Part shown: positions 1 to 12,797 of the stretch, piece by piece
Layout of the letters: each line of letters starts with the position of its first letter
Position numbering within the stretch: position 1 is the stretch's first letter
Assembly (NCBI GenBank): GCA_963691815.1
Contig: OY829655.1
Span: 11,664,279-11,728,278, forward strand
Source of the DNA: Echiichthys vipera
Lineage: Eukaryota; Chordata; Actinopteri; Perciformes; Trachinidae
DNA length: 64,000 nt
Direction: 5' to 3'
The notes under the pieces: model-generated
Database searches by the model: none
The model's input: the letters and a program-made list of their open reading frames with translations, nothing else
Told to the model about the DNA's origin: nothing
Position numbers and translations under genes: made by a program

Positions 1-1599
1 GGTGCTTGAGGTTATCATTAAGTGCAATGCTGTGCACAAATTTTGGATTAATTCTAACATGTGCTTTTTGTGTTCACTTTTCATATCTACAGTATGTTGG
101 CCTCATCTTCGTTGTCCGGCCTTTAGCATTACTGCTGTGAGTTCCACATAGTCTTTCATATATTTTCATATATCCCTTGTCAATGAGTAGGTAAAATGGC
201 AACGCTGTGTTCTAAATTCCATTGAAAGACACTATCTGATGGGTAAGAATGTGTAACAGGAATGATAACAATCCACCTTATGCATCACTACAGTCGGATG
301 CTTTGGCTTATTCGTCTGAAGCAGTAAAATTCTAGAGTAGATGCTTCTTTTATAAAGAATATATTAGCTTTGTAGAAAATATGAATGAATTGGCTTTCTA
401 AAACATTTTTGATTTCATGTTAAAGATAACACATTATTCATTACAGTTTGTGTGGTACCAACCTTCTACTTAAGTTCATTTCAGGAAACATACTGTACAG
501 TAGGCTTATTCCCACATGGACAGACCAAACTCATTGGGAAGCAGGAGAAATTGAGGTCACCAAAGAGAAGTTTTGGGCAACCAGCTGGGTCTCTAACAAA
601 ACTTTTCTTCCCTCCCGTTCCTGCCCACCTCTTATGAATATACATGATGAACATCCCGAGAGGCCTTGAAGGTGCCCAGATGGAAAACCACCAAACTTTT
701 TTCGCTCACCTTCAAGAAACTTGCTCATTCCTAATCACATGCTCATGGCTGTGCTGGGGGTTCTCTGGAGTCTCTAATGCTTGCATTGGGGAAGACAAAT
801 GCCAGACTTAAATGAACACATTTCAGCTCCAGACTTCATATGTTATCTTTCGGGTAGTCTCAAAAAATGAACATGAACAAATGTCTTCCAAATGAACATG
901 GTAAATAAAAAGAACAGCATGCTTAGAAACTGCATTTGCATACTTCATCAACCAATATGGCTTGGCATATACAAATTAAAGCTTAAAAGGGAACAACATA
1001 ATCACAATAATAAGTGTAAATTGTCAGTACTAAGTTCTAAGGTTGCTTTCTGCTTTTTTGAAACAGCGATGGAATCTTGCTAGCACCTGTTTCATGATAG
1101 CACATTGACATTGGTGTCATCAAAGTTCACTAATAGATTGAAGCCAACTCCATGCTGTCATGTCTCAAAGTGAATGTCAGAAATGCAGCCTTGACTATAT
1201 ATAGTGCATGACATGACAAAACGTTATAATAAAACCCTGTGATTTTGCTGAACACTTTGATTTACTATTAATTTCCATAGCAGTTATAGTATTAGTTTTT
1301 GCATAAATGTAGATCCTCTTTTTATCATTACTGCTTAGCGCACCTGAGCTCCATTTATTGAAATTCACTCTCCTCATATTACTTCTCCAGGAGCAGTATT
1401 ATGATTGTGGTGTTGGATAGATTGCCAATGTTTTAAGTGAGAATGTTTTTTTCTACAAACAAAGACCGTGCCAACAGAATATAAGACATAGGATACTATT
1501 GGCATAATAAGCATACAATGGAATTATGTTTGGTAAATTTCAGTGACCAGCAGAAAAAAAATAAGATTCAAACAACATAAGAAGATAGAAACAAGTAAG

Positions 1600-2110
1600 C
1601 AATAATAATAAAAGATACTGTACAACAAGATAGATGTGTACAATAAAGTGTGGGGGTGCATTAGCAGCAGTTGCAGGGTTGGTGGTCCTATTTACAGTCC
1701 TCGGCAGCTATGGGAGGGTGGCGGCTAACGTAGGTTACAGCTCTGGGGAAAAGCTGTTTGTTTGTTTGTTCTGGCTTTGGTGGCTCTGTATCTCTTAGCT
1801 GATGGCAAGGGCACAAACAGACTGTGACCTGGGTGGGTTGGATCCTTAGTGATGCCTTCTTGTGTAAACAACTAGCATATACTGTGAGCAGGTTTAGGAG
1901 CACAGTTCCCACGATTTTCTGTGCAGTTTTTACCACCCCAACCAAGTCGTTCAAGTTCTCGTCAGTGACTGGCATGCCACACCGTGGCAGCATATTTAAT
2001 ACAGCATTATGTTTTATGGGACAGAAACAGGAGATAGAAAAACAGTATAGGCTGGCCTGGATTGGCAGTGTGAATATTGGCATAAGGAGAGCTATGAGAT
2101 TGTTGTCATA
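1600..2110 (-). repeat. LINE ORF2 C-terminal / 3' fragment, minus strand
   Basis: Read on the minus strand, about 1930 down to 1688 encodes a decayed protein end. It has a VVKTAQKIVGT segment, then a Cys-rich CLHKKASLRIQPTQ segment (a degenerate form of the CLRKA..I..DPTH pattern), then CPCHQLRDTEPPK and FPRAVT. This resembles the C-terminal tail of fish non-LTR retrotransposon ORF2 proteins, recalled from the family rather than searched. No reverse transcriptase core is present, so it is a 5'-truncated dead copy. Outer limits are approximate. The 177-residue minus-strand frame at 1688-2221 is the remnant plus random extension, not a gene. Confidence 0.5.
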
Positions 2111-5100
2111 ACCTTGGTATACATTGCTTTTCCTATTTATGGTGTTTTTGTGTCCAGTACACATGGTGCTAAAAAGAACATGAAACTGAGAGTTGCATGT
2201 TAATTGAAGCGCAACAAACAAACAATAATTGCATTTGTGTACACATATTGCTTCACATGACTGTGTCTGAATATATATTACATGTACATAATTTATTTAT
2301 ATATTCTTTTGCTGATATTAGATATTTACACAGCCATCTTTAGCATGTAAAACGTATTTATCCGAGGCACAGGACTCAGCGCAAGACTTTGTTAATGTGA
2401 CAGAAAAAGGTCTCAAACAAAGTTTTGTTTTCGGAGATATGTAGTTTGTGAGAAAATGTGTCATATATTTAATTTAGCAATGATGGGACTAAGGGAAAGG
2501 CCATAATCTGTGTTTACGTTCACTTATCCAATTAAAATCAATACACTCAGGGCACATGTGACACAGAAACAGGCTACACCTTATCCTTACCCAGTTTTTG
2601 AGCACCGCAGACTAGAGCCAAGTGACATAACGTAACTGAAATATAAACAATGGAGGAAGTGAAACCGTCTCACTTTTGGGGATGATCAAGAAACAGAGTT
2701 TTGTCTTTTTCGGAAAAAGAGGTTGCATCTTCATTCACTCCCCCCCTGTCCTACTTGTTGGTGACAGTGACAGACTTGAACCCGTGTGGAGGATGTTAGC
2801 GTAGCTCTTTTCAGGAATAGTTCACTATGTGTTGTGTATGTATGTGCCGGGGAAGAGAGAGATGGTTGATGAACTCAGAGTTGTAGTTGGTGATCAGAGC
2901 AGAGAAGAAATTAGCAGTAACGTTGTGAAGTGGTAGTAAATGTACAGCATAGTGTTTAATATTTAAGACAGAGCCTGCACAAACCGGGTTACCGTATTTC
3001 TCTGTGCTCATGTAAACACCATATCCCTAAAATGATCATGACTGGGATAAGCCTCATAAACAGATATTCATGTCCATGTGAATGCACTCACAACAGTTAG
3101 TTTTTTCCCCCATCACTGTCAGTGCTAGATTTGAGTTTAGATAACTGCCTTAGTTTACATTGACAAAATAGTACAAAGCCTCAATCAACAAACATATTAG
3201 TTATTGATCTTGTATCGCAGTCAATATTGTTAGATTGTCCTCTGCATCTTCTGTGTATCTAAAAGAATTGCAGTAAATTATTCTCTTGCTGCGCTAGTTT
3301 TGAGTGAATGTTCAACATTGAATTGGGTGAGCAGCATGTGAAAGCTGACCGCTAACAAGAGAATAACATGCAGTTCACAGCGTCTTTCAACCCAAGTGAC
3401 ATTTAGACAACACATTTATAAGTACTCTGGTATTTCTATCCCTGACTGAGCTCGACCCAAATCATTATATACTAGCATCATTTAGTAAAAGCTCATGAAC
3501 ACTTGACATTTACAGCAGAATTGGTCAGGGGAAGTGTGGAGTAGAAAAACATCCTGCTCACACAAAAAACAGGTCAATTTGGATATCAAATACCGGTAAA
3601 CAATTGATATATCATGCTTTGTTAACCTTTAGAAAGTAAAGCATTTGAAGTTAGTTTAAACAGCTCGAGTGACGCTGAAAAAATCACACAGGGTACACTG
3701 TATATGCATATCCAGATCCCTACTCAAATATAGTGTTCTGTTTAAGCCGTCATGCATGTACTCACTCTCTTGTTGTCAATGAAAGAGCTGCTTTACTGCT
3801 CACAATACAACCGTAGCTGCCACAGTTATTGCTGGTGCTCACTGTTCCATTTCATCCCCCTGTAGAGCCTACTACAAATTTGGAGGTTTTCCCCCAGTGG
3901 GGAAGGTTGTTGCTCCCTGATCTCTCTCCTATCTCTTTGTTATAAGCTATCAAGTGTGTTCTCTCAGGAAAACATGGATCAATGCTTTGCATCAACTATC
4001 TAATACGTCTAAATGCGCGCCATATGACTTGTCTGAATTCTCTCTATTTGCTTCTGCAATTGGTATGGTTTGAACCAGAAACATTCTTTCTGTTTGAGTC
4101 ATGCTGGAAACTATTGCTGCTTAAATCGAATTGACACATCAGAATGGACGTGGGTCCCACATCAAAGTGAACAATAAAAACGTGTAATCTCTTCTTCTGT
4201 GTTGCTAAGTCATCCAAATAACATGCACATTGGAGGTTTGGTTGCGTTCACACTCACACTGTGATGTAAGAGGTTGTAAATCCTTGAATTACTGCTATTG
4301 TAAGTAGAGGCATATGGTACATACTTATTTTTACTTGTAAATAACAAATCTTATGAATGATGACAATCTACTACTTGAGGAAAGAGAGAGAAAGACCCAC
4401 AGTATTAACTATGTCTCAACAATCTGTAGTAAATTAAAGTTTAAGCTTTAGCCAGTGACTGTTAATTTCACCCACTCTAATGACGAAAAGAACATTTAAT
4501 TATCTGTAGCTAATTTAGGTGAATTGAAACTCTTGGCTCTTTTCTGGTTAGTATGCTCTGTGCCTGCTGGTATCATTTACATTTGCCAAGTTTTGTGGAA
4601 GAAGAAACCCTTCCCTGTGTCTTTTTAGATAGTGTTCCTGTCTTGTGTGAAACCAAAAGTCCATTTTGACTTATATTAATTTACGTAACTGAAGATGTAA
4701 CATATTTTACTAAACCTCACAAAGTAGTTTTGTTGCCTAAACCTAGATTGTTTCTGTGGTGCATGCCATTTTAACATTACAGTACATGGCAGCACCACGT
4801 AAAATTTGCTCAGAAGTGGATTTTTCTAATTGACTAGTCGAAAAACGAAGAAAGAGAGATAGAGGAGAAGTGCCTGAAACAACAAGAAACTGCATTATTT
4901 TTTTATTGGATTTAGTTCTTAGTACTTATTGTTTAACTATGTACAGGCCTTAGACCATAAATGTAGGCCTATTTTTAAATTTTCAAGATTTATGCAACTA
5001 AAATCACACTTGCAATATTGGTAAGAAGAATTATAGTTTGAGTGACACTGTAAACCTGACAGATTCCTCTGATTATTTGGAATACATTATACAATAATTA

Positions 5101-5291
5101 ATTTATACAACAAATCTTGACAACAACTATTCACATTCATATCAACTGTCTTTTCACGTTAGTGTAGCTCTGAAAACCTGAGAAAAATATGCAATGGCTC
5201 CATATTCAACTCAAAATGTGACTTTGAGGGAAACATATTTTCATATTTTCTCTCTTTGTTTGTGATGACTGTTGTGAGTTAATGCATCACT

Positions 5292-5400
5292 ACTTGGTTA
5301 GGTTTAGGAAAAGATCATGGTTTGATGAACAGCAGTCTCCTGTGTGAAAGTCCTGTGTTTGTTTGAGCCATCCATCCACCCTGACATCTTCACTATGCTG
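5292..5400. repeat. Dispersed repeat family, copy 1
   Basis: Contains a TACTTGGTTAGGTTTAGGAA segment, then about 40 bases later a segment with CCTGTGTTTGTTTGAGCCAT and a CCATCCACCCTGAC tail. The same order of words recurs at about 44641-44825 and, for the second half, at 49073-49172. I do not know the family name. Confidence 0.6.
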
Positions 5401-8400
5401 ATTTTGATTATGAATATATTTGTGATACGTCAAGAACAAACATTATGTGGGAAAAATTATGTTTTTCTGTGAAGCATTTGAGAATTCTCATGCAATTGAG
5501 AATGCAGTTAAGATGTGTGGGAACCTTTTAAGAGACGGGGCTGACATATTTGAATTTATCTGAGAAGCAAAAAAAAAAAAAAAACTGTTACATACCTATT
5601 TCCACTTGGAGTCAATTCCAGATACTTGCAGGATATATTTGCTCTGATCTGCAAAAAAAAAAAACGCCTTATAAAATTAATAACAAGGTTTTATGATGCA
5701 GAAAGGAATGAAAGAACAAACGTCTCAAATTGCCTCCTGGTGTACGTAGTTGGTTGTGATTAAATATATGATTGGAATTTCAGTCTACCTGTGCCAGTAT
5801 CACAACTGTCTACAGAAAATAATCGCAACGATATTCCCCTGAATGCTTCTGAATGTTACAGTGATGTGGTGTGGCTGCCCCTCCCATCACTTTGCTTTGA
5901 CATGCTCGCTCATGTATTTGATTCTAGACTATATGGATATATTTCTGCCACGTAAGGGTAATCTGGACTTTAATGCAGCGATGATTTCCACGTCATAGCA
6001 CAGCTTGTCAAAGGCAATGCGTTCGCCCTCTGCAGAGAACACGGTGATTTAAGCTATTTGGGGATTTGAATTATAATTCTGAGTACACTGGCAGAAAAGT
6101 ATCAGAAAAACAAATTCATTACTGACGTGAACGTGAGAAAGCATTGTCTCACTGGTTCATCTTCTTTTTCAAACACACACCTTAATCATTTTTTTCTAAC
6201 AGTCTCTGACTCAAAAATAATGCAGAAAATATTAGACTGCATTTTCCTTTTTTTTTTCTCATGTTAAAGCCTCTGAAAACTAAACAATGTCAAATATGCA
6301 CCTTCCCTCCCACTCTTTGTCTCTGAACAACATTCAATTATCTCACTTGATTAACTTTTCATTATGACAACTCAAACAAACACTTTTCTCCAGAGTGATG
6401 GAGCCTGTGATAAGTGATGCTCTTGTTCCGAAATGACTAACCATAAATACAGCTCAATATTTTTTTTTGTGTTTCTCTGTAGGTTGAATATGTGCTCTCA
6501 ACCAGCCTTGTATACTGTAACATATTAGCATATTTATTAAAATTTTGACTCTCTAATGGATGGAACATTTACAGTAAGTAGTCAAAGTGATCGCTCTCCT
6601 CTCTCTGGTGCAAATTGCTATGCTTTCTAGTGTGTTATTCTACCTCACTGCAATCACTTTACCAGAGAAGATGAGGTTGCAATTTTCCTTAGTGTTTTAT
6701 TTCCTTCTTCTGCTTTCGATACGCATTTACTAATTTATAAGTAATTTCCAAGGAATTTGTCAAAGTATTGCATGTATTAAACTCACCTAATTTTAAATTC
6801 TCTGTCAGATTTGCCTTTGCTGTTTCAGGTGTTGAAGTTTCAGATTTTATTATCCTGGTAAATCTGGTGAAGGAACTGCCAGGCCGCACTACACACTATA
6901 TAAAGAAAAGCAGACACTGGCAATCAATATTTCATGCATCTTACTATGTTGTTCCACAGTCTGGCAAGATATTGTCACTCATATCATTACTCTTCCTAAT
7001 ATGAGGAAACAATCTGGTGTCATCAAATCGTATTACAGCGGATTTTCTTCCTCAGGAGTGGTAAGAATTAAAATTTCATTGTTTACTGGAAGATTTCGAC
7101 ACCCACACCCATGGTGCTTCTTCCAATATTCAAGGGCATGTCAGAAGACTGGCAGTGCACCAGTTCTCAAATCCCTCAGCGAATTGTGCTGTGAGGGATT
7201 AACTACATTTACTGTCACATTTGAGCCCTAGTTTGAGCTACAGGATTACATTTCTTGAAAACTACATGTATATGTGCATGTATCGCTCAATTTCTAGGGG
7301 AAATTATACCTTCGAGACCATCCGGACAGCTCCATGTCACATCAAAGCTGACACACTTAAGCTTCTCAGATAACTCTCTAAAGCCTTGTCAATAAGTTGT
7401 GTCACTGCAATCACCTCTCATTTTATACAAATAATATTTTCTTGCACACGCTTCTTGAAACTGTTGAATGTTTGAACCCCATGGAATTTTTGACCCAGTT
7501 TCATCTTTGTGGAATCAATCTTGTCACTCTTGCAACCCAGAGGATACCAACCACAGCTACAGACCGACAGAATGGGTTAAGGTTCTAATTTCTGGCCGGG
7601 AAATCAATTCATTAAAGGGCCTTGAGCTAGCCATGGGTGATCCTTATGTGTTGGGTTTGCATCTTAGTCTGATCCCACATTAATTACAGGCCTTGAATGC
7701 AAACAGTTTTCTGGGGAAAGAATTGGCTATGTACAGACAAAGGCCATGGCCATCCCCAAAGGAAAGCCATCATTAGGACAGATGGGGGAATCTGATTGTT
7801 AGCATTAGGTTAGTCTTTTCTCACCCATAGTTCTTTGTATTAGCAGAGCAACACTGCCACGCTCACCATCTATTAACATCTGTGTGGCTGAATGTGGAAG
7901 GTCTGAGAAACTTTTACTCAGACTGCTAGATAGATGTGTGACTAGCTTGTGGGAAACTGTTAAGTGAAAATGTCCTAAAATAGGCAGACATTCAGTGCAA
8001 CTGTAGTTCAGTTGGACATCTCAGGTTTGAAGTGTTTATTGCAAAAGCAGAACATAGTTAGAGTTTGGCATCTAGACTCCGACCTCATCACTCCCCGTAG
8101 ATAGTTTACATGAGATACCGGGGAGCAATGATTAAATATATTCCCTGTAGTCGGAGCTTGAAGGTTGATGCTAAGGAGGTGGTGGGGCTGAAAGAGCAGG
8201 CAGTAATGCTGATGCAGGGCATCAGCAGCATTGAAAAGGCAGAGGGAGAGAAAGACATTTTTTTAAGCTTAAATAGATTGCCAAATTAGAATGGTGTTTG
8301 AAGATGTTATGGAGTGAGTGAAGCATGTCATGTTTGTAGCGGTCCAGCTTGAGTTGACTGCCTGAATTAGCTTGCATGCATTGCTCCATTTTTGTCTGAT

Positions 8401-9629
8401 ATGAAAAACACTGAAGATGTGAAGTTGAACTGAAATTTTAACTATCCACACTTTTATGTAAGGTAATATAAACTATGGTGATACGGCTACTGCTGTAGGA
8501 ATGGGAAGATATGAAAATTTCATGTCCTGATTATCCTGGCCAAGATCATATTCATTCATGATATTATTATATTATATATCTATTTTTTTTGTGAACATCT
8601 TTTTTTAGTGAAAAACTGTCTAATAAGGTAGTCATTAATCATAAGATCCCCATAAAAAGTATTTCAATGGAAGTGACTTGTAACGATCTCACTGAAAAGC
8701 AGAATTCACAGAAAAGATTGTGCCATTTCTACATGCATATAGCCTATTAAATGATCAAGCTTACATTTGTTGTGGTTGATAAATACATGCACACTGATGT
8801 TAATTGTACAAGCAACAAACACGTTCTACTTGCAAATCAGAAGATGGATTTTCTGTCAAATAAATTCTACTTGACTTGAACTGTTACTAATGAATTGTTG
8901 TGACAGTGTATGGCAGTATGCACTCATCAGAGCTAATCTCTAACGGTGAACTCCTTTTTCTTGAGGCTGCACGTCTTCTCGTCAGACGCATCATCGTTTT
9001 AGTTGCAGTCTAGATGCTGGATGGAGCTGGATATTTTTTTAAACTTAAGACAGTTAGCAATACACGCTGCTGGTGCTTCATGATGAAGAAGAAGGAAAAA
9101 AAAGAAAGAGGCGGAAGTGTTTTACGCAAGTCTTCTTAAGTCTTCCAATGAGAGAGCAGCTTGCCCATGCATGGCATTTGTTTACAGCTTTTGGGAAAAA
9201 AAATGTCTGTCAGACAGCCCTTTCCAATAGGGAACTCATGCAGTTATCTTTGCTCTCTTCGAAGCCAACAGACTCCTTTGACAGAAATGGTAATTTGACC
9301 TCGTAGAACGTGGGAGTTGCTGGTCTAACACTGCCATGATTGGTAAAATTACTTTATTAGATAGAATTCACCACATGTACTGTTAAAATTAAAATCTATT
9401 TGAATTTGAATGTGTCTATAACTTTAATATTGTCATACTTGATGACTGTTTTTGTACAGTTTTGCATGATCAGATTTTTCCAGACCAGTCACAATTTAAA
9501 ACTCACCCATTTCAATAGAAACAACCTAAATCATAATATTTCCAAAAAACAGTGAGAAGCCGTGAATCCAAAAGACATCATAAGCATATAAACTTTCATA
9601 TCAGCATCAAATAACGAAAGATATAATTA

Positions 9630-9800
9630 ATGAAAGCTGCAAGCAGCGTTGAATGGGCCCTCTCATCAACGTGGTGGCCTGCAGTCGTGGCAATTTCCAC
9701 ATTACGGAGAGAATTTAAACACATCATAACTTCTCAAAATATATAATAGCAGCAGGGTCTCTTCCTTAGCGTTACATATCTGAACCAACCTCTTTTATTT
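9630..9800. repeat. Possible old interspersed repeat (GCAAGCAGCG-type)
   Basis: The segment around 9632-9665 reads AAAGCTGCAAGCAGCG followed by GGGCCCTC. I associate this combination with a common fish interspersed repeat. Only the first part is recognisable, the limits are guesses, and no coding is seen. Confidence 0.25.
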
Positions 9801-10543
9801 TTATTTTTTTTACCAGGCATAATGTGAAAACAGATGGAATTAATTTTGTGCAATTGCTAGAATCATTCTGTTGATCACCCGATTAGGGCAAATTAGATAG
9901 CAGGAGAGTGAAAATTAGACAAGGCTTGCTCTTGTGAATGCATACAGTACACTGTTTCTAAATCAGAATGAGGAACATCTGACTGCATATTTCAGTAATT
10001 CAGTAATTCAGTAATTTAAACAATTTACTAATCCAAATTTTCAACCTTCTGGAAGTGTATTGAATGGCTAGGCTTATAATGTTTACTGTTTTATATCTGT
10101 TTGCTCAGTAGTCGCTTCTTTCAAGGTGCAGTCTGCACTTCCTAGAGATTGTGGTAGTGCACAGTAACATGTTTTTTGAGCTGTTAACTAAATAATGATA
10201 ATTTACTGTGATGAAACACATCAATGGAGCTTATCATGTTGACATATCTCACCAAATTTATAAAAATCAGCATTCCATGGGTTGAAAGTGGCTCAATATT
10301 CCACCTACGGCTTTAAATCAGACTTAACCTTGCAAGACCAATGATGAGATAGAGTCAACCGGTTGTGGCTTCTCTGGTGGGCAGCCCCCCTCCATTTGTC
10401 CTCCCTCTGGCCCCTGCGGAGCCCCTTGTACACATTGTTGCATTTCAAAAAATGATGCAGTGAGTGGAGTTAGGCTCAGACCTGGAGGTGAAGTTACACT
10501 TTTAGTATGCTGTTTCTTACACCATATGTTTGGACCATTACAA

Positions 10544-11750
10544 CCATAGACTGTATATAGATGAATCCGGCGAGTCGTTTGTGTGTTTCGCCATCTAGCG
10601 GCGCCGCCATTACTGCCCCTGAATGGGAGCTGTCATTATAACCTTACCTTTTCTACTTTTACCTGTACTTTTTATGCAGCATAACTTTTGACAACGATGT
10701 CTAGGAAGTCGGAAAGAACCTGTGCAATTCTCTGCTGCTCCAACAGCAGTGGGAAACTTCAACTTTGGAAAAAAACTGAATGCAAACTACACAAACCTTT
10801 AGCTCGTGAAGAGTGCCCCTGTCTGAGGACGTACAGTCTACATCGTTTCCCTGGGCGTGCAGATGTTCGCTAGAAGTGGATCAAGAATATTAACAGAGGG
10901 GACTTTGTTCCCAACTGCAACAGCACACCAAGTTTTGGTCAACACTCGTCAATCTAAAAAATTAATAGCATGCAGCTGCCTAGCTTAACACAGTGAAAAA
11001 TTAATGTTATCTAAGCTAACACTGCTTAGCTAGCTCCCGTTAGACACCTCTTTCAAGGCTGCTTCTGTCGCACAGAGTAAATTAACTCAACGTGGTGTTA
11101 TTGTGAACTATATCGTAAGTTGCCCTTACTTAGGCAATCAAATGGCTACAATGTAAAGTAGATGAATTAATCAGTGATGGAGGATAATAATTAGAAGTAC
11201 TCTCCATGAGGTAGAGGTTCCTGAAGGTTGTAGAAAAGGGACATTTATAATGACAGCTCCCATTCAATCGCACGCACACTGGAGGGAGACGCCACCACAT
11301 TAATGGCAGCTTGTTCACTTCCGGTACTTTGCTGGATTCGTCTATAATGATGGACGGCTTGACATCTCCCCAAAAGATTGCTCGCCTCCGGGTGGCTGGC
11401 TGCAGTATAGGTCATAAGTCCCGCCCATTCATGTTAGCGGATGGGACAAATCATTTTTCCCAAAGATGGGTTTCTTTGATGTAAGTAGTTTTCATCATTC
11501 TGATGTGTGTTTTTTTTTTAAATATTTTTTGGTTTTGATTCAATTTGATGCTAAAAAAATGAGTTGAAACATCCTGATTGACAGCCGTGACCGGCTCGTG
11601 ATTGGTTGGACAGGTGTATGGGCGTCGCTTTAATGAGGTGACTACCGCTCGATCTCTACTTCACAGACTAATTGCAAATTACAACATGGCTGCGCCCGTG
11701 CAGTGGGAGGAGGTGGAGCCAGGTCATCCATTGTTATATACAGTCTATGG
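10544..11750. mobile_element. DNA transposon with 16-bp perfect terminal inverted repeats
   Basis: The left end CCATAGACTGTATATA (10544-10559) is the exact reverse complement of the right end at 11735-11750. TTACAA lies directly outside both ends (10538-10543 and 11751-11756) and may be a target duplication. The repeat could be read one or two bases longer, which would shorten the duplication. Inside, 10556-10640 is an imperfect inverted copy of about 11250-11345, both ending in TGAATGGGAGCTGTCATTATA-like sequence, so the structure is nested. A THAP-like relic sits at 10697-10960. No transposase catalytic region is seen, so it is non-autonomous. Confidence 0.8.
10697..10960 (+). pseudogene. 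THAP-like zinc-finger relic inside the inverted-repeat element
   Basis: From the ATG at 10697 (a second ATG lies upstream in frame at 10688) the frame reads Met-Ser-Arg-Lys, then CAILCCSN, LHRFPGRADVR, an in-frame TAG at 10871-10873, then KWIKNINRGDFVPNC and a late Gln-His. The order Cys-x(4)-Cys, HxFP, a Trp about 13 residues after HxFP, RxxFxP and a late His recalls the N-terminal THAP DNA-binding finger used by P-element and Kolobok transposases and their host derivatives. The premature stop and the missing catalytic body mark it as dead. The THAP call is by pattern only; the exact zinc spacing is not canonical. Confidence 0.5.
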
Positions 11751-12712
11751 TTACAACTCATAATTTGAGTGAACTTTTTTCCTTGCCAGTGCGCCTTGTG
11801 TCACAGCTGTATTATTCTTCATTTCCAGGAGACGGCATGTAAGAGATATGATTTATGATGATTGAACGCTTTTGCTGTATACCTTAAGCATATTTCATAC
11901 ACATACAGTAGGCTTTATTTGCAGACCATTGTATAAACACTACTACATGTACTTCACTACTGACTCATGGTCTCAGAGTATTGCATAGCTTTCTAAAAAG
12001 CATCAAGCAGGCTCAGTGGCAGGTATACAATTCCGGCAGCACTCGGTTTGCCCAAAGCTGATCAGCTAACGTCTTTGAGCAGATATAAGGATTAACTTTG
12101 AATATCTTCAGCTCACCATGAAGTCATTTTGCATACTGCCTCACAACAGGGAACCCTGCTAGTTACGGTACCAAACAGCGATGAATATTAATGCACAGGT
12201 CACATGGGGTCCACACACAAGCTTGAGGGTTCGTAAACAGAGATGTCTGGAAGCAGCATCAGTCTTTGACCCACCTGTCAAGGGCTGACAATAATTTTTT
12301 TAAGTACCTTCTACCTCAAAATATAAAAAAATATATAAATACCAGGCATCATTTTAATACACAATTTTCACAGTGCTTTGCAATTTATAATATTTCTTAT
12401 TCACATAGAAATTTGGAAAGGTCTCATAGTCACTAGGGATGTAACTATACAGGGATATATTATTTGGCTCAAACTGGAGCAGTAATGGCTGCAACCAGAT
12501 TCTATTCTGCTCTTTGTGCATTCACATTTGTGACGATTTCCCAGTCATGATGGCAGGAGTGAGTGGCAGAATTGTCTCATGTGTGGGACACATGTTTTTA
12601 AGTAAAAAAAACCTGCCGTATGCTCAGTTGAGACAAAAGAAAACTGTTGGAGAAGAACATGCTCCCCAGCCACCATCAAGCAAGTTTGTCCCGCCACTAT
12701 CCCCACCATCAA

Positions 12713-12766
12713 CCCCCCCCCCCCCACACACACACACACACACACACACCCTGTTGACTAAAAAAT

Positions 12767-12796
<30 letters not shown>
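12713..12796. repeat. Compound simple repeat: C13, (CA)n, (CAA)n
   Basis: A run of 13 C at 12713-12725 passes directly into about 12 CA units to 12749. After a 17-base gap an array of CAA units follows to about 12796. It produces spurious Pro/Thr-His and Asn-rich open frames at 12514-12909 that are not genes. Confidence 0.95.

Positions 12797-12797
<1 letters not shown>

Noticed and set aside
1688..2221. A 177-residue minus-strand open frame
   Set aside because: The first half matches a decayed LINE tail and the rest has no family pattern, start context or splice logic; treated as repeat, not gene.
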